DNA from: Podochytrium sp. JEL0797
Taxonomy: Eukaryota > Chytridiomycota > Chytridiomycetes > Chytridiales > Chytriomycetaceae
Direction: 5' to 3'
NCBI GenBank assembly: GCA_027596195.1
Contig: JADGJG010000772.1
Span: 1-12,687 of the forward strand
Length of the DNA: 12,687 nt
How positions within the stretch are numbered: position 1 is the stretch's first letter; each line of letters begins with the position of its first letter. The notes below the pieces were generated by a model. The model worked only from the letters and a program-made list of their open reading frames with translations. It searched no databases and was not told the origin of the DNA. Positions 1 to 7,779 of this stretch are shown here, one piece after another. Position numbers and translations under genes: made by a program.

Positions 1-188
1 GTCTGTTTTGTCATGTAAAATTATTGTTTTACAAACTACAAATCCCGATTTCCCAACAAATATTTTGTTTTTTCCAAACGGTTTTTATGTTCAATAAAGT
101 GCTCTGGGTTGGGGGGGGGGGGGTTAGAATGTTTACAGTGCTGGAATATTCTGAATTGGAAAGTGAATTGGAAAAAAAGTAAACGAAC

Positions 189-744
189 CAGACGACGTTC
201 TAAAGCGGAACGAGATTTCTCTTCGCGCAGCTCTTCACTCAGCTGTCGTGGTTTTTTTGTTCGTTATGATAATGTCAGAAAACAGGGGAGTAAAAAAAAA
301 GAATATGCACCAGACGACATTCTTCTACAGAACGAGATTTCTCTTCACGCAGCTGCGTGGGGGTTTTTTTTGTTTGTTGTGAATCTGTTGTCGGATTGGG
401 AGTGAACCCTGAAAAAAGCATCATACCTCCGATATTTTGGCCTTCATCCTCTTCATAATCTGCAAATCTTTATCGACCTCTTTTTTAAAGGCAACGGTGA
501 GCGCTTGAGTCGCCGAGGCAACCCTGCGATCGCTCTCGGAGGCCTCGTTTGGCTTGTTGGCACGCAACTTGTTGGGCTGTGCAGACGAAGGGGCGGTGGT
601 AGTGGCCGACGGCGTTGGCGCGGTCTCGCCATTGGAAGAAGTCGATGGAGACACGGGAGACGAAGGGATCGATGGGCCACCGGCACCTGACGGATTCTGG
701 GCGGGCATGGCTGAGGGTGTGGAAGTTTGAAACCAGTTCCACAT
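189..744 (-). CDS. Gene A: partial coiled-coil family protein, three exons, 3' end unresolved
   Basis: I do not recognise a named family. Exon 1 (744-427, 106 codons) starts at the ATG after a TATA box; an in-frame upstream GTG at 777 is not a plausible eukaryotic start. It encodes MWNWF, a Pro/Ser/Thr-rich stretch, PNKLRANK, then a helical KKEVDKDLQIMKR end. Donor GTATGA follows. Exon 2 (352-311, 14 codons, LREEKSRSVEECRL) and exon 3 (242-189, 18 codons, LSEELREEKSRSALERRL) are clear duplicates of each other, each with an AG acceptor and GT donor in phase 0. The paralogue is B (MPAQN, PNKL and KKE.DKDL shared). After 188 no convincing last exon is seen: an acceptor before 140 opens only about 16 codons through a poly-C run to a stop. 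The 3' part may lie outside the window, be misread at the homopolymer, or be lost. No signal peptide or membrane segment is seen. Confidence 0.62.
311..352 (-). repeat. Gene A exon 2, copy of duplicated coiled-coil micro-exon
   Basis: This 42-nt exon encodes 14 residues, two heptads. It shares the REEKSRS core, nearly base for base, with exon 3 at 242-189, so the exon with its flanking intron was tandemly duplicated. The equivalent exon of gene B is 1796-1755 (LHEKNSRLVEELRL). Confidence 0.65.
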
Positions 745-796
745 TTCAATTTCTGTTTCAGGTAGGAGGTGGCGCACAGGTGGCGAGGAAAAAGAG

Positions 797-837
797 CCTA
801 TATATACCCAATTTCGTCAGTATTCATATTGAGTCAT
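797..837 (-). promoter_or_regulatory. Gene A core promoter: TGACTCA site and TATA box
   Basis: On the minus strand TGACTCA (836-830) is followed 30 nt later by TATATATA (806-799), about 55 nt before the ATG at 744. The stretch between, including GACTCAATATGAATACTG, is nearly identical in the promoter of gene B. TGACTCA is the known AP-1/Gcn4-type bZIP site; binding here is inferred. Confidence 0.65.
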
Positions 838-884
838 ATTGACAAAAATATCTGAAACGAATGAATGGAATTGTTGGAAAAATA

Positions 885-962
885 GGGGGTTTGCAGGTCT
901 TCCCACTTCGAACGCATCGAACGACACCAGAAAAATTTTGAAAATCAAAAAAAAAAGATTCT
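885..962 (-). repeat. Conserved upstream element, copy 1 (gene A)
   Basis: Reading the minus strand, a T-run runs into GATTTTCAAAATTTTTC, then TTCGATGCGTTCGAA, a purine/pyrimidine block and CCCCC. The same order of blocks lies upstream of gene B (about 2281-2352) and gene D (about 4793-4872). No reading frame is shared, so this is noncoding homology. It could be a regulatory element or simply part of the duplicated unit. Confidence 0.6.
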
Positions 963-1068
963 TCGCTTTCGGTTCCCAATCCCCACAGTATTCGCATCTC
1001 CCTCGTTCCCACTGTGCGCCAACAATATGATCGCATCGACTCTTTGAGGGGAGAAAGTTCATTTCTTT

Positions 1069-1074
1069 TTTATT
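1069..1074 (-). terminator. Likely poly(A) signal of gene B
   Basis: AATAAA on the minus strand, about 70 nt past the stop codon of gene B and before the upstream element of gene A, fits the 3' end of the B transcript. Confidence 0.5.
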
Positions 1075-1143
1075 TCGCTTCATGTAACACGTCAACAACT
1101 CCAAACTATTTTTTTCATTATTTACAAGTGCAATTCGCTGCTC

Positions 1144-2143
1144 TCATTCGCAATAACCGTTTCCGTGCGATGGGTGCTTCAACAATTCTCCGTTGGCTCC
1201 ATAAGTGTTGCAGATGTCGCGAGTCTTCTCCTGGCTGGCAATTGCAGCATGCCGACGAGGGAGTTCAGATCGTTTCTGGATCGCTTCCTTGTGCGAGTCA
1301 TTGGCTGCAACGGGGTCGAAATCGGACGTCTGCTTCTTCATTGAAGCATTGACACGATGAGAGCTTGGGGACGTAGAAGAAGATCCGCGAGCAGTCGAGC
1401 CACCATTGCTTCCACGGCGCTTATGACGTTTGGCGTGTTGGGCGGGTGAGACAATCTCACGTTTACCGACGCGGTGCTCGCTTTGATGAGCGGGCGCGAC
1501 GTGATCGGATGTATCGTAGCCGATGGAATGGGAAGCATCGCTTTCGTCGTGCCCGTTATCTGGTTCGGCGCGCTTGACCCCGCGTGAAACCTGGGTCTGT
1601 TGCGTGTCAAACACATGTTGTTCAAACTGCCACAGCTTTGCCAAACTGGAGCTCTCTGCAACAGACTGCGTAGTTTTTGATTGTTGTGAATATGTTGGCA
1701 AAATAAAACGCACCGGGAAAGTGCAGGGAAAGTGGATGGGAAAAAACAACATACCAAGCGCAATTCTTCTACCAATCGGGAGTTCTTTTCATGAAGCTGC
1801 ATGGGTATTATGTGTTGTGAACATATCAGAATAGAGCGCTCCCCGAAACGACACACCAAAAAAAACGGCTTATTACGCGCCAAAATACCTCCGCAATGAG
1901 CAAGTCTTTGTCGAGCTCTTTTTTAACGGCAACGGCGAGCGCTTGATTCGCCGCGGAAAGCTTGTGATTCTTCTCGGAGGTCTTACTTGGGGCTATGGTA
2001 TGCAACTTGTTGGGTGGTGCAGACGAAGGGTGGGAGGTAGTGACCGACGTTGACGGAGACATGGGAGGGGAGATAGACGATCCGCCGAACAGATTCTGGG
2101 CGGGCATGGCTGGGGGCGTGAAAGATTTAAACCAGCTCTGCAT
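1144..2143 (-). CDS. Gene B: coiled-coil family protein with basic C-terminal region, three exons
   Basis: Exons 2143-1889 (85 codons), 1796-1755 (14) and 1665-1144 (173 plus stop) join in phase 0 to a 272-residue protein. Introns are 92 and 89 nt with donors GTATTT and GTATGT. The start is the first ATG after TATA. The N-terminus (MQSWFKSFTPPAMPAQN) and the KKELDKDLLIAE helix match gene A; exon 2 (LHEKNSRLVEELRL) is two heptads with leucines at the core positions. Exon 3 contains KRAEPDNGHDES, a block also ending genes C and D, then KRHKRR, a basic cluster that could be a nuclear localisation signal, and a Ser-rich low-complexity stretch. The tail found in C and D (PADDE) is absent. No catalytic motif, signal peptide or membrane helix is visible. 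Function unknown; a nuclear, protein-binding role is inference. Confidence 0.75.
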
Positions 2144-2181
2144 TTCGTATCGAGATTTGAGGGGTACGCAAAATGCCGCTT

Positions 2182-2232
2182 CCTATTTATGCCGATTCCG
2201 CCAGTATTCATATTGACTCAATTCCTGAGTCA
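2182..2232 (-). promoter_or_regulatory. Gene B core promoter: two TGAGTCA sites and TATA-like box
   Basis: On the minus strand two palindromic TGAGTCA/TGACTCA heptamers lie at 2232-2226 and 2220-2214, followed 29 nt later by CATAAATA (2191-2184), about 45 nt before the ATG at 2143. The 38-nt stretch from GACTCA to TATA is closely related to that of gene A. Confidence 0.65.
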
Positions 2233-2280
2233 TTTTCAGCCAAAATTCTCAGAAATGAATGAATGGAAGGACAAAAAAGA

Positions 2281-2352
2281 GGGGGTTGCAGGGCCACCCC
2301 ACTTCGAAACGCTTCGAACGACACAAGGAAAAATTTTGAAAATGAAAAAAAG
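2281..2352 (-). repeat. Conserved upstream element, copy 2 (gene B)
   Basis: Reading the minus strand, a T-run, then CATTTTCAAAATTTTTCC, TTCGAAGCGTTTCGAA, GTGGGG and CCCTC follow in the same order as in copies 1 and 3. This copy keeps the TTCGAA pair best. Confidence 0.6.
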
Positions 2353-2940
2353 GAGAGCCGCTTCCTTTGTAAATATACCGAAACCCTCTCGTCGATAGCA
2401 AAAATATGACTGTGGAAAAAGCCAGGAAACTCGGTTTTAATGTTGACGCTGCCAACAAGTGGAGCCGCATATCGGCAATGACTTCGATTTGAGCCGTTGT
2501 GAGCGAACAGGAAGGTGAACTCGTTGCTGATGGAACGGCATCTGGTCTTTCTCAATAACCGATTCGAGATTGGTGTGTTTTGGTCTTTTCTTGGACTGAT
2601 TGCGGGTTTTGCGTGTGTCCTACCGCGGGTTTGTGATTGTGTGTATGATATGCGGATTAAAGACATGTTTAATGAGCTGTTCAAGGTCTCCCAAAAGCGC
2701 TTTTGATCGCCTTGCATAGGCGTTAACTTGAAAAGGGGGAGTAAAAAAGGGTCGAAAAGCGCTTTTCGCAAAACCCAAAAAGCTCTCCACGATCGCTCGG
2801 TTGACTGAGTTCGTGACGAATGGAGAGGCGGTTTTGCACGCTTGATACGTTCAATCTCTCCAAAACCTCGCTGACCCACTGTCGGCCGCGATTTACGCGT
2901 GCGTCGAATCTTTTCACATTCATATTCGGTTCGATTCGAA
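2353..2940. other. Intergenic region between genes B and D; no supported gene
   Basis: This gap lies between the upstream element of B and the end of gene D's 3' homology. Long open frames exist on both strands but have no start context, splice pattern or family resemblance. The only visible structure is a pair of palindromes centred on AAAAGCGCTTTT at 2693-2704 and 2755-2766. Confidence 0.5.
2753..2768. repeat. 16-nt perfect palindrome, with a 12-nt partner at 2693-2704
   Basis: CGAAAAGCGCTTTTCG is its own reverse complement; AAAAGCGCTTTT at 2693-2704 repeats its core 62 nt away. It could be a dimeric protein-binding site or chance in a T/A-rich region. Confidence 0.55.
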
Positions 2941-3040
2941 AAAACCAAGTAATTTAATTGAACGCAAAACATCTTCTCCACTAAGCATATTTACAAAGCT
3001 TAAAACAGTAAGGGAAATTACGATGGAACATTCACACAAC

Positions 3041-4596
3041 TCACTCATCATCCGCTGGGACGTATATAACGTCATCCGACGTTTGGAACCTGACAGCACG
3101 AGCGGGAGCAGCAAGCTTGGGGTGCGAAAGCAGAGTGCGCTTGTAAAGGGAAGGCCCCATTTCATCGTGGCCGCTGTCTGGTTTTGCGCGTTTGGTGCCG
3201 AGTTCCTGAATGGCAGATAGAGCAAGAGATTGGTCCAGCGGCTGTTGGATAGTTGCAGACTGTTGGGGTGAGTAAAATCAGATTCAGAGGTCAAGAAAGT
3301 GTGGGGCCGAATATTCACTTACTCCGCGTTCCGCCAATTCCAAATGCTTCAGCAACGCGGAGTGATTGCCAACGGGAACAAAGCTTAACATCAGATCAAT
3401 GACTTTTTTATACGCAAATGACAAACGCTCATTCTCAGCAGCCTTGTTTGTGTTGTGGCGTATAAAATCAGATTCATATGTCAACATTGGAGCGAAACAT
3501 CAACATACTCTGAGTTGCGCCAATCTCAAACGCTCCCGCAGTATGTCAGCCTCATCGCTCCAAGAGTCTTGAAGCTAACATTCAAAGTGCACGATGTCAG
3601 CAGACGCTGAAAAGGAAAACGAAAGATTCGGAAATTCTTACCTCTGTTTGCTCTCGGACCTTGGATTCGAGACCATTAACAATCCCCTGCAACTAGAATT
3701 GAAAACCAAAAAATCAGAAATGGGGAAACTCGTCGTGAAAAAAAAGGAGGGGGGGGGGGGGGGGGCTCTTCACGAAGAGGCAGAGGTTCGGAAATCTTAC
3801 CGCCGAATTCTCTTGGGTTTTTTCAATAAGTAAGGAGTCGAGATTAACAGCGAGCTTGTGAAACTAGAATTCAAAACCAAAAAATCAGAACCGGAGGGAA
3901 GCACTCCAAGGGATCGTCGTACACACCTGTTTCAATACTCGATCACTCTCTTCTCGGTAGCGATCGTGTACCGCGACCATCTGCGGCAAGCCTCTATAGA
4001 GGGCTTTTGCGGCTTCCACCATTTCAGTCTCGAGGGTTTGCTCGCGAGCGTGCTCGTGAGATTGAGGATTCTCCCGATTCAAAGCAGCGGCACTCGCGGT
4101 GGATGCTGGACTCGCAGCGGCTGCGGAAGAGGTGGAAACGCCAGTTGTCTGTTCTCTGGGAGTGGCGAGTGACTTAAGTGGGCGCTGTGCGGCTTTCCCC
4201 TTGGAGGAATTGGGTGTGTGAATTCCGCTGCGAGAGGAAGATTCCGCCATTGGTTGATGCTGATATTGTAATTGATCAGAATAAGCGGGGAAGAGAAAGG
4301 AAAACACCCCTGGTGCAAACACAGCATTTTCTTACCGTTTGCGCCACGGGACGCTCGTGGTTCTGGGAAGTGGGGCGGGAACCCGACGTGGAGGACGGAC
4401 CAACGGCGCCAGCGTTGGCAGTACGGCTCTTGGCAGGCACAGCAACGGTGGCAGTTGGGGTCACGGAAGGCTTCGCCGATTCACGATCGGGAACACGGAC
4501 GCCTTGCGGGGTGGACGGCGCTTTGGCGGTCTCGGAGAGATCACTTGCTGAGGCAGGACCCTTGCCTTTGGCGCTTGGAGCATTAAAGTTTCCCAT
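3041..4596 (-). CDS. Gene D: mosaic coiled-coil protein with E-like body and C-like tail, seven exons
   Basis: Exons 4596-4336, 4259-3927, 3863-3801, 3692-3642, 3574-3509, 3442-3323 and 3259-3041 join, all in phase 0, to a 370-residue frame with no stop. Exon 1 opens MGNFNAPSAKGKGPASASD, as in C and E, and exon 2 has ESSSRSGIHT, as in E. Residues about 175-298 are a predicted coiled coil made of short exons of 21, 17, 22 and 40 residues; exon 6 (YKKVIDLM, ALLKHLELAERG) matches E. Exon 7 begins like E exon 7 (QQPL) and then switches to the C-type end: IQELGTKRAKPDSGHDE and DVIYVPADDE. The zinc fingers of E are therefore absent. Intron 3 is unusually long (108 nt) because it holds a 17-nt poly-C run. 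Function unknown. The exon 6 acceptor is the least certain junction. Confidence 0.8.
3749..3765 (+). repeat. 17-nt poly-G run inside gene D intron 3
   Basis: A G-run (C-run in the transcript) adjoins an A-run and a near-palindrome CTCTTCACGAAGAG. It explains why this intron is 108 nt while its neighbours are 63-67 nt. Other G/C runs lie at 111-123, 4807-4816, 8893-8915 and the window end. Confidence 0.8.
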
Positions 4597-4628
4597 GACG
4601 AGTTGGTTGTGTGTGGGGTGGTGAATAC

Positions 4629-4693
4629 GATCTGCGAAATCAAATGGGGGCTTTCGTTTATATGTGATTTTCGACTGTTTCATCATTGCGTCA
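4629..4693 (-). promoter_or_regulatory. Gene D core promoter: TGACGCAA site, TATA box and conserved leader
   Basis: On the minus strand TGACGCAA (4693-4686) precedes TATAAA (4662-4657) by 31 nt; the ATG at 4596 is 61 nt further. The leader block TTTGATTTCGCAGATC (4644-4629) is identical in genes C and E. Confidence 0.7.
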
Positions 4694-4766
4694 TATCGAT
4701 ATTCATTTTGAGAAAGAATATCATTCATTGCGTCATATCGATTTCATTTTGAGAAAGAATATCATT
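4684..4766 (-). repeat. Tandem 42/41-bp repeat upstream of gene D carrying TGACGCAA
   Basis: Copies 4684-4725 and 4726-4766 differ by a short indel; a third copy begins at 4767 and fades within about 11 nt. Each full copy holds one TGACGCAA on the minus strand (4693-4686 and 4735-4728) plus CTTTCTCAAAATGAA. The bZIP-type site is thus doubled in this promoter only. Confidence 0.8.
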
Positions 4767-4792
4767 CATTTCGTCGAGTTGAACACGGAATG

Positions 4793-4872
4793 AGGGGGTT
4801 TCGAGGCCCCCCCCCCAAATTCGAACGGAGGAAAACCAGTTCAAGGAAAATTTTGAAAATCAAAAAAAAAGA
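4793..4872 (-). repeat. Conserved upstream element, copy 3 (gene D)
   Basis: Reading the minus strand, a T-run runs into GATTTTCAAAATTTTCC, then a TTCGAA site, a C/G block and CCCCC, the same order as the elements before A and B. This links gene D to the A/B locus although its coding start is of the C/E type. Confidence 0.55.
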
Positions 4873-4879
4873 TTCGACT

Positions 4880-5530
4880 CGCCAAGATCGTGAATACAAT
4901 CGATCGAATCACTTAGGTATTCGCTCTCTCCGTTTTTCGATACGTCGCGTGATCCGGAGAGTTGACTTGCTCGCCTCGCTCACACTTTTTCGATTCGCGT
5001 CACCACACTCCAATCCAATCAACCTACTCTGTCCTCGAATCCACTCGTCACACGCTCACATACTGTCGAATCGGTAGTAGAGATAACTCCCCGCCTTGAT
5101 CCTTGAGATCATCGATCAACTTTGAATCTTGGCCAGAATTCCCCTTGACGATTTCCTTGAGCTCAAAGACGGGAAGAAAAAATGGGGAATTAAAGCCTCG
5201 ACGGTTTCGGTGATCGAGCAGATCAGTGCGGCAGAGTCTCGCGAAGCGATGTTGTGGAAACAAGAGCGGAAGACTCAGAAGAGCGGTTTGTGGTGCGGAG
5301 TGAAGCCTTGGTGGAGATTGGCTCCTTGGTCAAAGCGTTCGCGGCGAGCAATCTGACAAGGACCGATCAACCGGGTGTTGCGGGGCACCCTGAACGCATC
5401 CAATCCGTTGATCACGATCGATTTGTACAAGGCGGCGGTGAGGAAACGAGAAACGGCTGGCTTTGGTGTGCCAGGGATGATGCGCCCACATTCGCGTCGA
5501 AACGTTCCCTAACAAAGACAACTCATTAAC
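4880..5530 (-). pseudogene. Relic 1: decayed E-like gene fragment in inverted repeat
   Basis: On the minus strand a 77-codon open stretch (5508-5278) contains SIVINGLDAFRVPR, matching SIVINGLEAFTVLR in gene E exon 2; the underlying 46 nt (about 5425-5380) are largely identical to 10117-10162. Stops bound both sides, and no start, splice sites or neighbouring exons of the family are recognisable, so I call it a relic. The whole stretch down to about 4880 is homologous, in inverted orientation, to 7780-8440 (shared blocks include GAGCCAATCT, CACCGAAACC, TTCGACAG/GG, GTGTGG.GACGCGAATCGAA, GATTGTATTCACGA). It ends where gene D's upstream element begins. Confidence 0.6.
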
Positions 5531-5639
5531 TGGTTGTTCTAGTGTCGATTTTTTTTGGACAAAAAGGTCACTTTTTTAAAAATAACAGCAGCGATCTCAG
5601 CTTCCAAATATGATTACTTTATATATATGCGGGTTTAGA
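5531..5639. other. Short A/T-rich spacer
   Basis: T- and A-runs and TATATATA at about 5618-5625 lie between the two relics. No feature is supported. Confidence 0.4.
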
Positions 5640-6015
5640 ATCGTTGCAGCCACCGGATTGGCTATCGTGGGAGCCGTGAGCGGGGCGTTTGATGAGGGCG
5701 TGTTTGGGAAGGGGGATGTGCAGGTTGAGGAGATTAATGCGGAGAAAAGGAATGCTGTGGTGAGTGTGGAGGTTGTTGCGGGGGTGTGTCAGTTGTTAGG
5801 GGTTGCGGCACCGCCTGCTTCCGCGATTCCGGAGATGGAGATGGATGAGGATGAGGATTTTGCCTTGCTTGCATCGGGATGCATACACTGTAGAGATTGT
5901 TGCGCAAAAACTCAAGTAGTACAATGTGAAATAGGCAAGGTTTTTTTTTCTTTTCTATTCTTTTCGCGATTTTTCGGCGAGTGATGTGGATATTGCGGCT
6001 TTTAACAAGAAGTAA
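5640..6015 (+). pseudogene. Relic 1 of an eEF1B-like gene (elongation factor 1 beta-type)
   Basis: The frame reads an Ala/Pro-rich stretch, then MEMDEDEDFALLAS (about 5836-5877), which resembles the acidic DEDxDLFGS stretch of eEF1B, and then loses frame. The end, in another frame, reads DFSASDVDIAAFNKK and a stop at 6013-6015, resembling the C-terminal V[DA]IAAFNK of the eEF1B exchange domain. The catalytic domain between is missing. eEF1B is known to exchange GDP on eEF1A; this copy cannot encode it. A closely related copy is at 8930-9256. Identification is from memory of the family and is moderate. Confidence 0.42.
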
Positions 6016-6084
6016 AGTTTATATGCGCAAGTATGGTTGTGTGGTGTGATATCACACAGGGTGGCGGGGGGGCGGGATGGAATT

Positions 6085-6239
6085 AGTAAGATGAATGACG
6101 AACATGACTCCTCGAAATGACTCTTCGATATGACGCAATGATGAAACAGTCGTCGCGAAAATCGCATATAAACGACAGCCCCCCGTTTGATTTCGCAGAT
6201 CATTTTCAACACAACACTACAAACAACTACCAACTCGTC
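6085..6239 (+). promoter_or_regulatory. Gene C promoter: TGACGCAA, TATAAA and conserved leader
   Basis: TGACGCAA (6131-6138) precedes TATAAA (6167-6172) by 36 nt, with the leader block TTTGATTTCGCAGATC at 6186-6201 and the ATG at 6240. The stretch from about 6085 is nearly identical to that before gene E (about 9340-9484); the spacing between the bZIP-type site and TATA is about 12 nt longer here. Confidence 0.7.
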
Positions 6240-7524
6240 ATGGGAAACTCAAACACTCCAAGCGCCAAAGGGAAGGGCCCCGCCTCTGCAAGTGATCTCT
6301 CCACGCCCGCCAAAGCACCGTCCACGGGCACCGGTGCTTCACCTGCGGAAAATCCGATCGCTGGCTCGTCAAGCTCTTTGACCAAGCCAATGCTGCTCGC
6401 TTGGGCGAAACCCAGCTCATCTACTGGCACAAGAGTGTGGAATCCAATTGCTGGCTCTTTCGCGCCGTCTCAGACTTCGGGTGGAAACAAGCCGATTCCT
6501 CAGGGCCCGCAAGCTACCGCAACGCCCAAGGCCAGTCGTACCGATTCGGGTTGGGCCAACCCTCCCATGGGCCCACCTGCCACCAGTTCCATGGCCAAGC
6601 AGACCAACCCTTCGCCTCTCGTTGCCTCGTCATCTCATTCCGTCAGTGGGGCCAAGTCAAAGCCCCAGACAGTTGCCGCTGCCGCCGCTTCATCTGCTCA
6701 ACCCACTCCGACGGGTACCAGCCCCCCAACAATTCCCGCTAAGGAACCCAGTACCTTTGTCATCAACGACTACGCGCAGCGCTTGAAGAACGCTGAAGCA
6801 GTCATCAGCGATCTCACGAAAGATTTGCCGCACATTCACGAGACTCTCGCGTCCAACGCGAAGTTGGAGGCCAAAACCGCAGAATTAGAGGCTCTTGTTT
6901 GGGAGGTAAGAGTATTGTTGTTATTGTGGTTGTGGCGTGTGTGCTGTCCGTTGATTGACAAAACTGACATCCCCAAACAAGGTTGTACAAGAGAACTCTC
7001 GTGTGGAAAAAGAAAATCTACAGCTTCGGGCTTCAAAGCGCGCTGCCGATAAGCGAGTCAAAGAGGTATGAATCGTGTGGTTGAATTGTGTGGTTTTCGT
7101 CGAATGCTTTCTGTTGTTTGACAATTCGGTTGACAGATCCTGCAAAAGGAAGAAAAGAACGCTGGTTTGGCAAGCGAAAACGCTCTGATGAAGTCTGAAA
7201 TTTCGGGGGTAAACCTTTCTCTTCTCCCATATCCTTCTTTTTCGATTAAATCTTGATTTTTTTGTTCAGCTTCAGGCTTCGGTGCGCGCAGCCGAGAAGC
7301 TAGTCAGCGACAATAAGAAGTTTCTCGAAATGATTGCCAACCACTCTGTCATTCAGGAACTCGGTACCAAACGCGCCAACCCAGAGAGCGGCCACGATGA
7401 AAGTGGGTCCCCTTCCAAGCGCGCTCCACTTTCGCAGCCCAAGCCTGCTGCTCCCTCTGCCGACCGTGCTGTCAGGCTCCAAACGTCGGAGGACGTTGTA
7501 TACATCCCAGCGGATGATGAGTGA
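6240..7524 (+). CDS. Gene C: coiled-coil protein with SUMO-interaction-like C-terminus, four exons
   Basis: Exons 6240-6905 (222 codons), 6982-7065 (28), 7137-7208 (24) and 7270-7524 (84 plus stop) join in phase 0 to 358 residues. I chose the ATG at 6240 because the TATA box lies inside the longer upstream frame. Residues 1-170 are Pro/Ser/Thr/Ala-rich and disordered-looking, opening MGNSNTPSAKGKGPASASD and containing two NPIAGS repeats. Residues about 172-305 are strongly helical: LEAKTAELEAL, VVQENSRVEKENLQL (an exon of exactly four heptads), and LQASVRAAEKL. The tail carries KRANPESGHDES, Ser/Pro/Lys-rich sequence and DVVYIPADDE, in which VVYI followed by acidic residues fits the SUMO-interacting consensus. 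D shares this tail; B shares the GHDES block. Function unknown. Confidence 0.83.
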
Positions 7525-7620
7525 ATTATTTAATGTTCTGTCGTACTGTTCAGTGATTTATGTTCAAATAAAAGGTTTTGAGTTTTTGCTTGGTTCTTTC
7601 GAATCGAACCGAATATGAAT
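7525..7620 (+). repeat. Gene C 3' untranslated region with poly(A) signal; inverted copy after gene D
   Basis: AATAAA lies at 7567-7572, 43 nt past the stop. The block ending TTCGAATCGAACCGAATA (about 7599-7616) recurs on the minus strand after gene D (about 2942-2925). The C-type 3' end of D therefore came with its untranslated region. Confidence 0.6.
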
Positions 7621-7779
7621 GAAAAGAATCAAATAAACTCAGTAAAGGTTTGGTTGGGATTTCGAATGCTTGATTCTTCTGGGAATATACCTGCCAAGGT
7701 GTCGAAAGCTATCCGCAACGTGTTAAATCGCAGTTTTCATCCCACGAATCTCCTCACTCGAACCTCCTTTCGAAATCTC

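Noticed and set aside
111..140. Exon 4 of gene A through the poly-C run
   Set aside because: The 13-nt homopolymer makes the frame unreliable and the peptide matches nothing in the family.
109..405. 98-codon plus-strand frame over gene A exons 2 and 3
   Set aside because: Complement of the duplicated exons; starts in a G-run and has no family resemblance.
2406..2492. 28-codon frame opening MTVEKARKLGF
   Set aside because: It vaguely resembles the C-terminal part of some fungal NAD(P)-binding reductases, but it is too short and isolated to call.
2208..2981. 257-codon open frame on the minus strand between D and B
   Set aside because: It runs through the 3' end of D, the palindromes and the conserved noncoding element, has no domain or splice pattern, and its frame is not kept in the other copies of the element.
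6117..6239. Upstream in-frame extension of gene C (41 codons)
   Set aside because: It contains the TATA box and conserved leader; D and E start at the equivalent of 6240.
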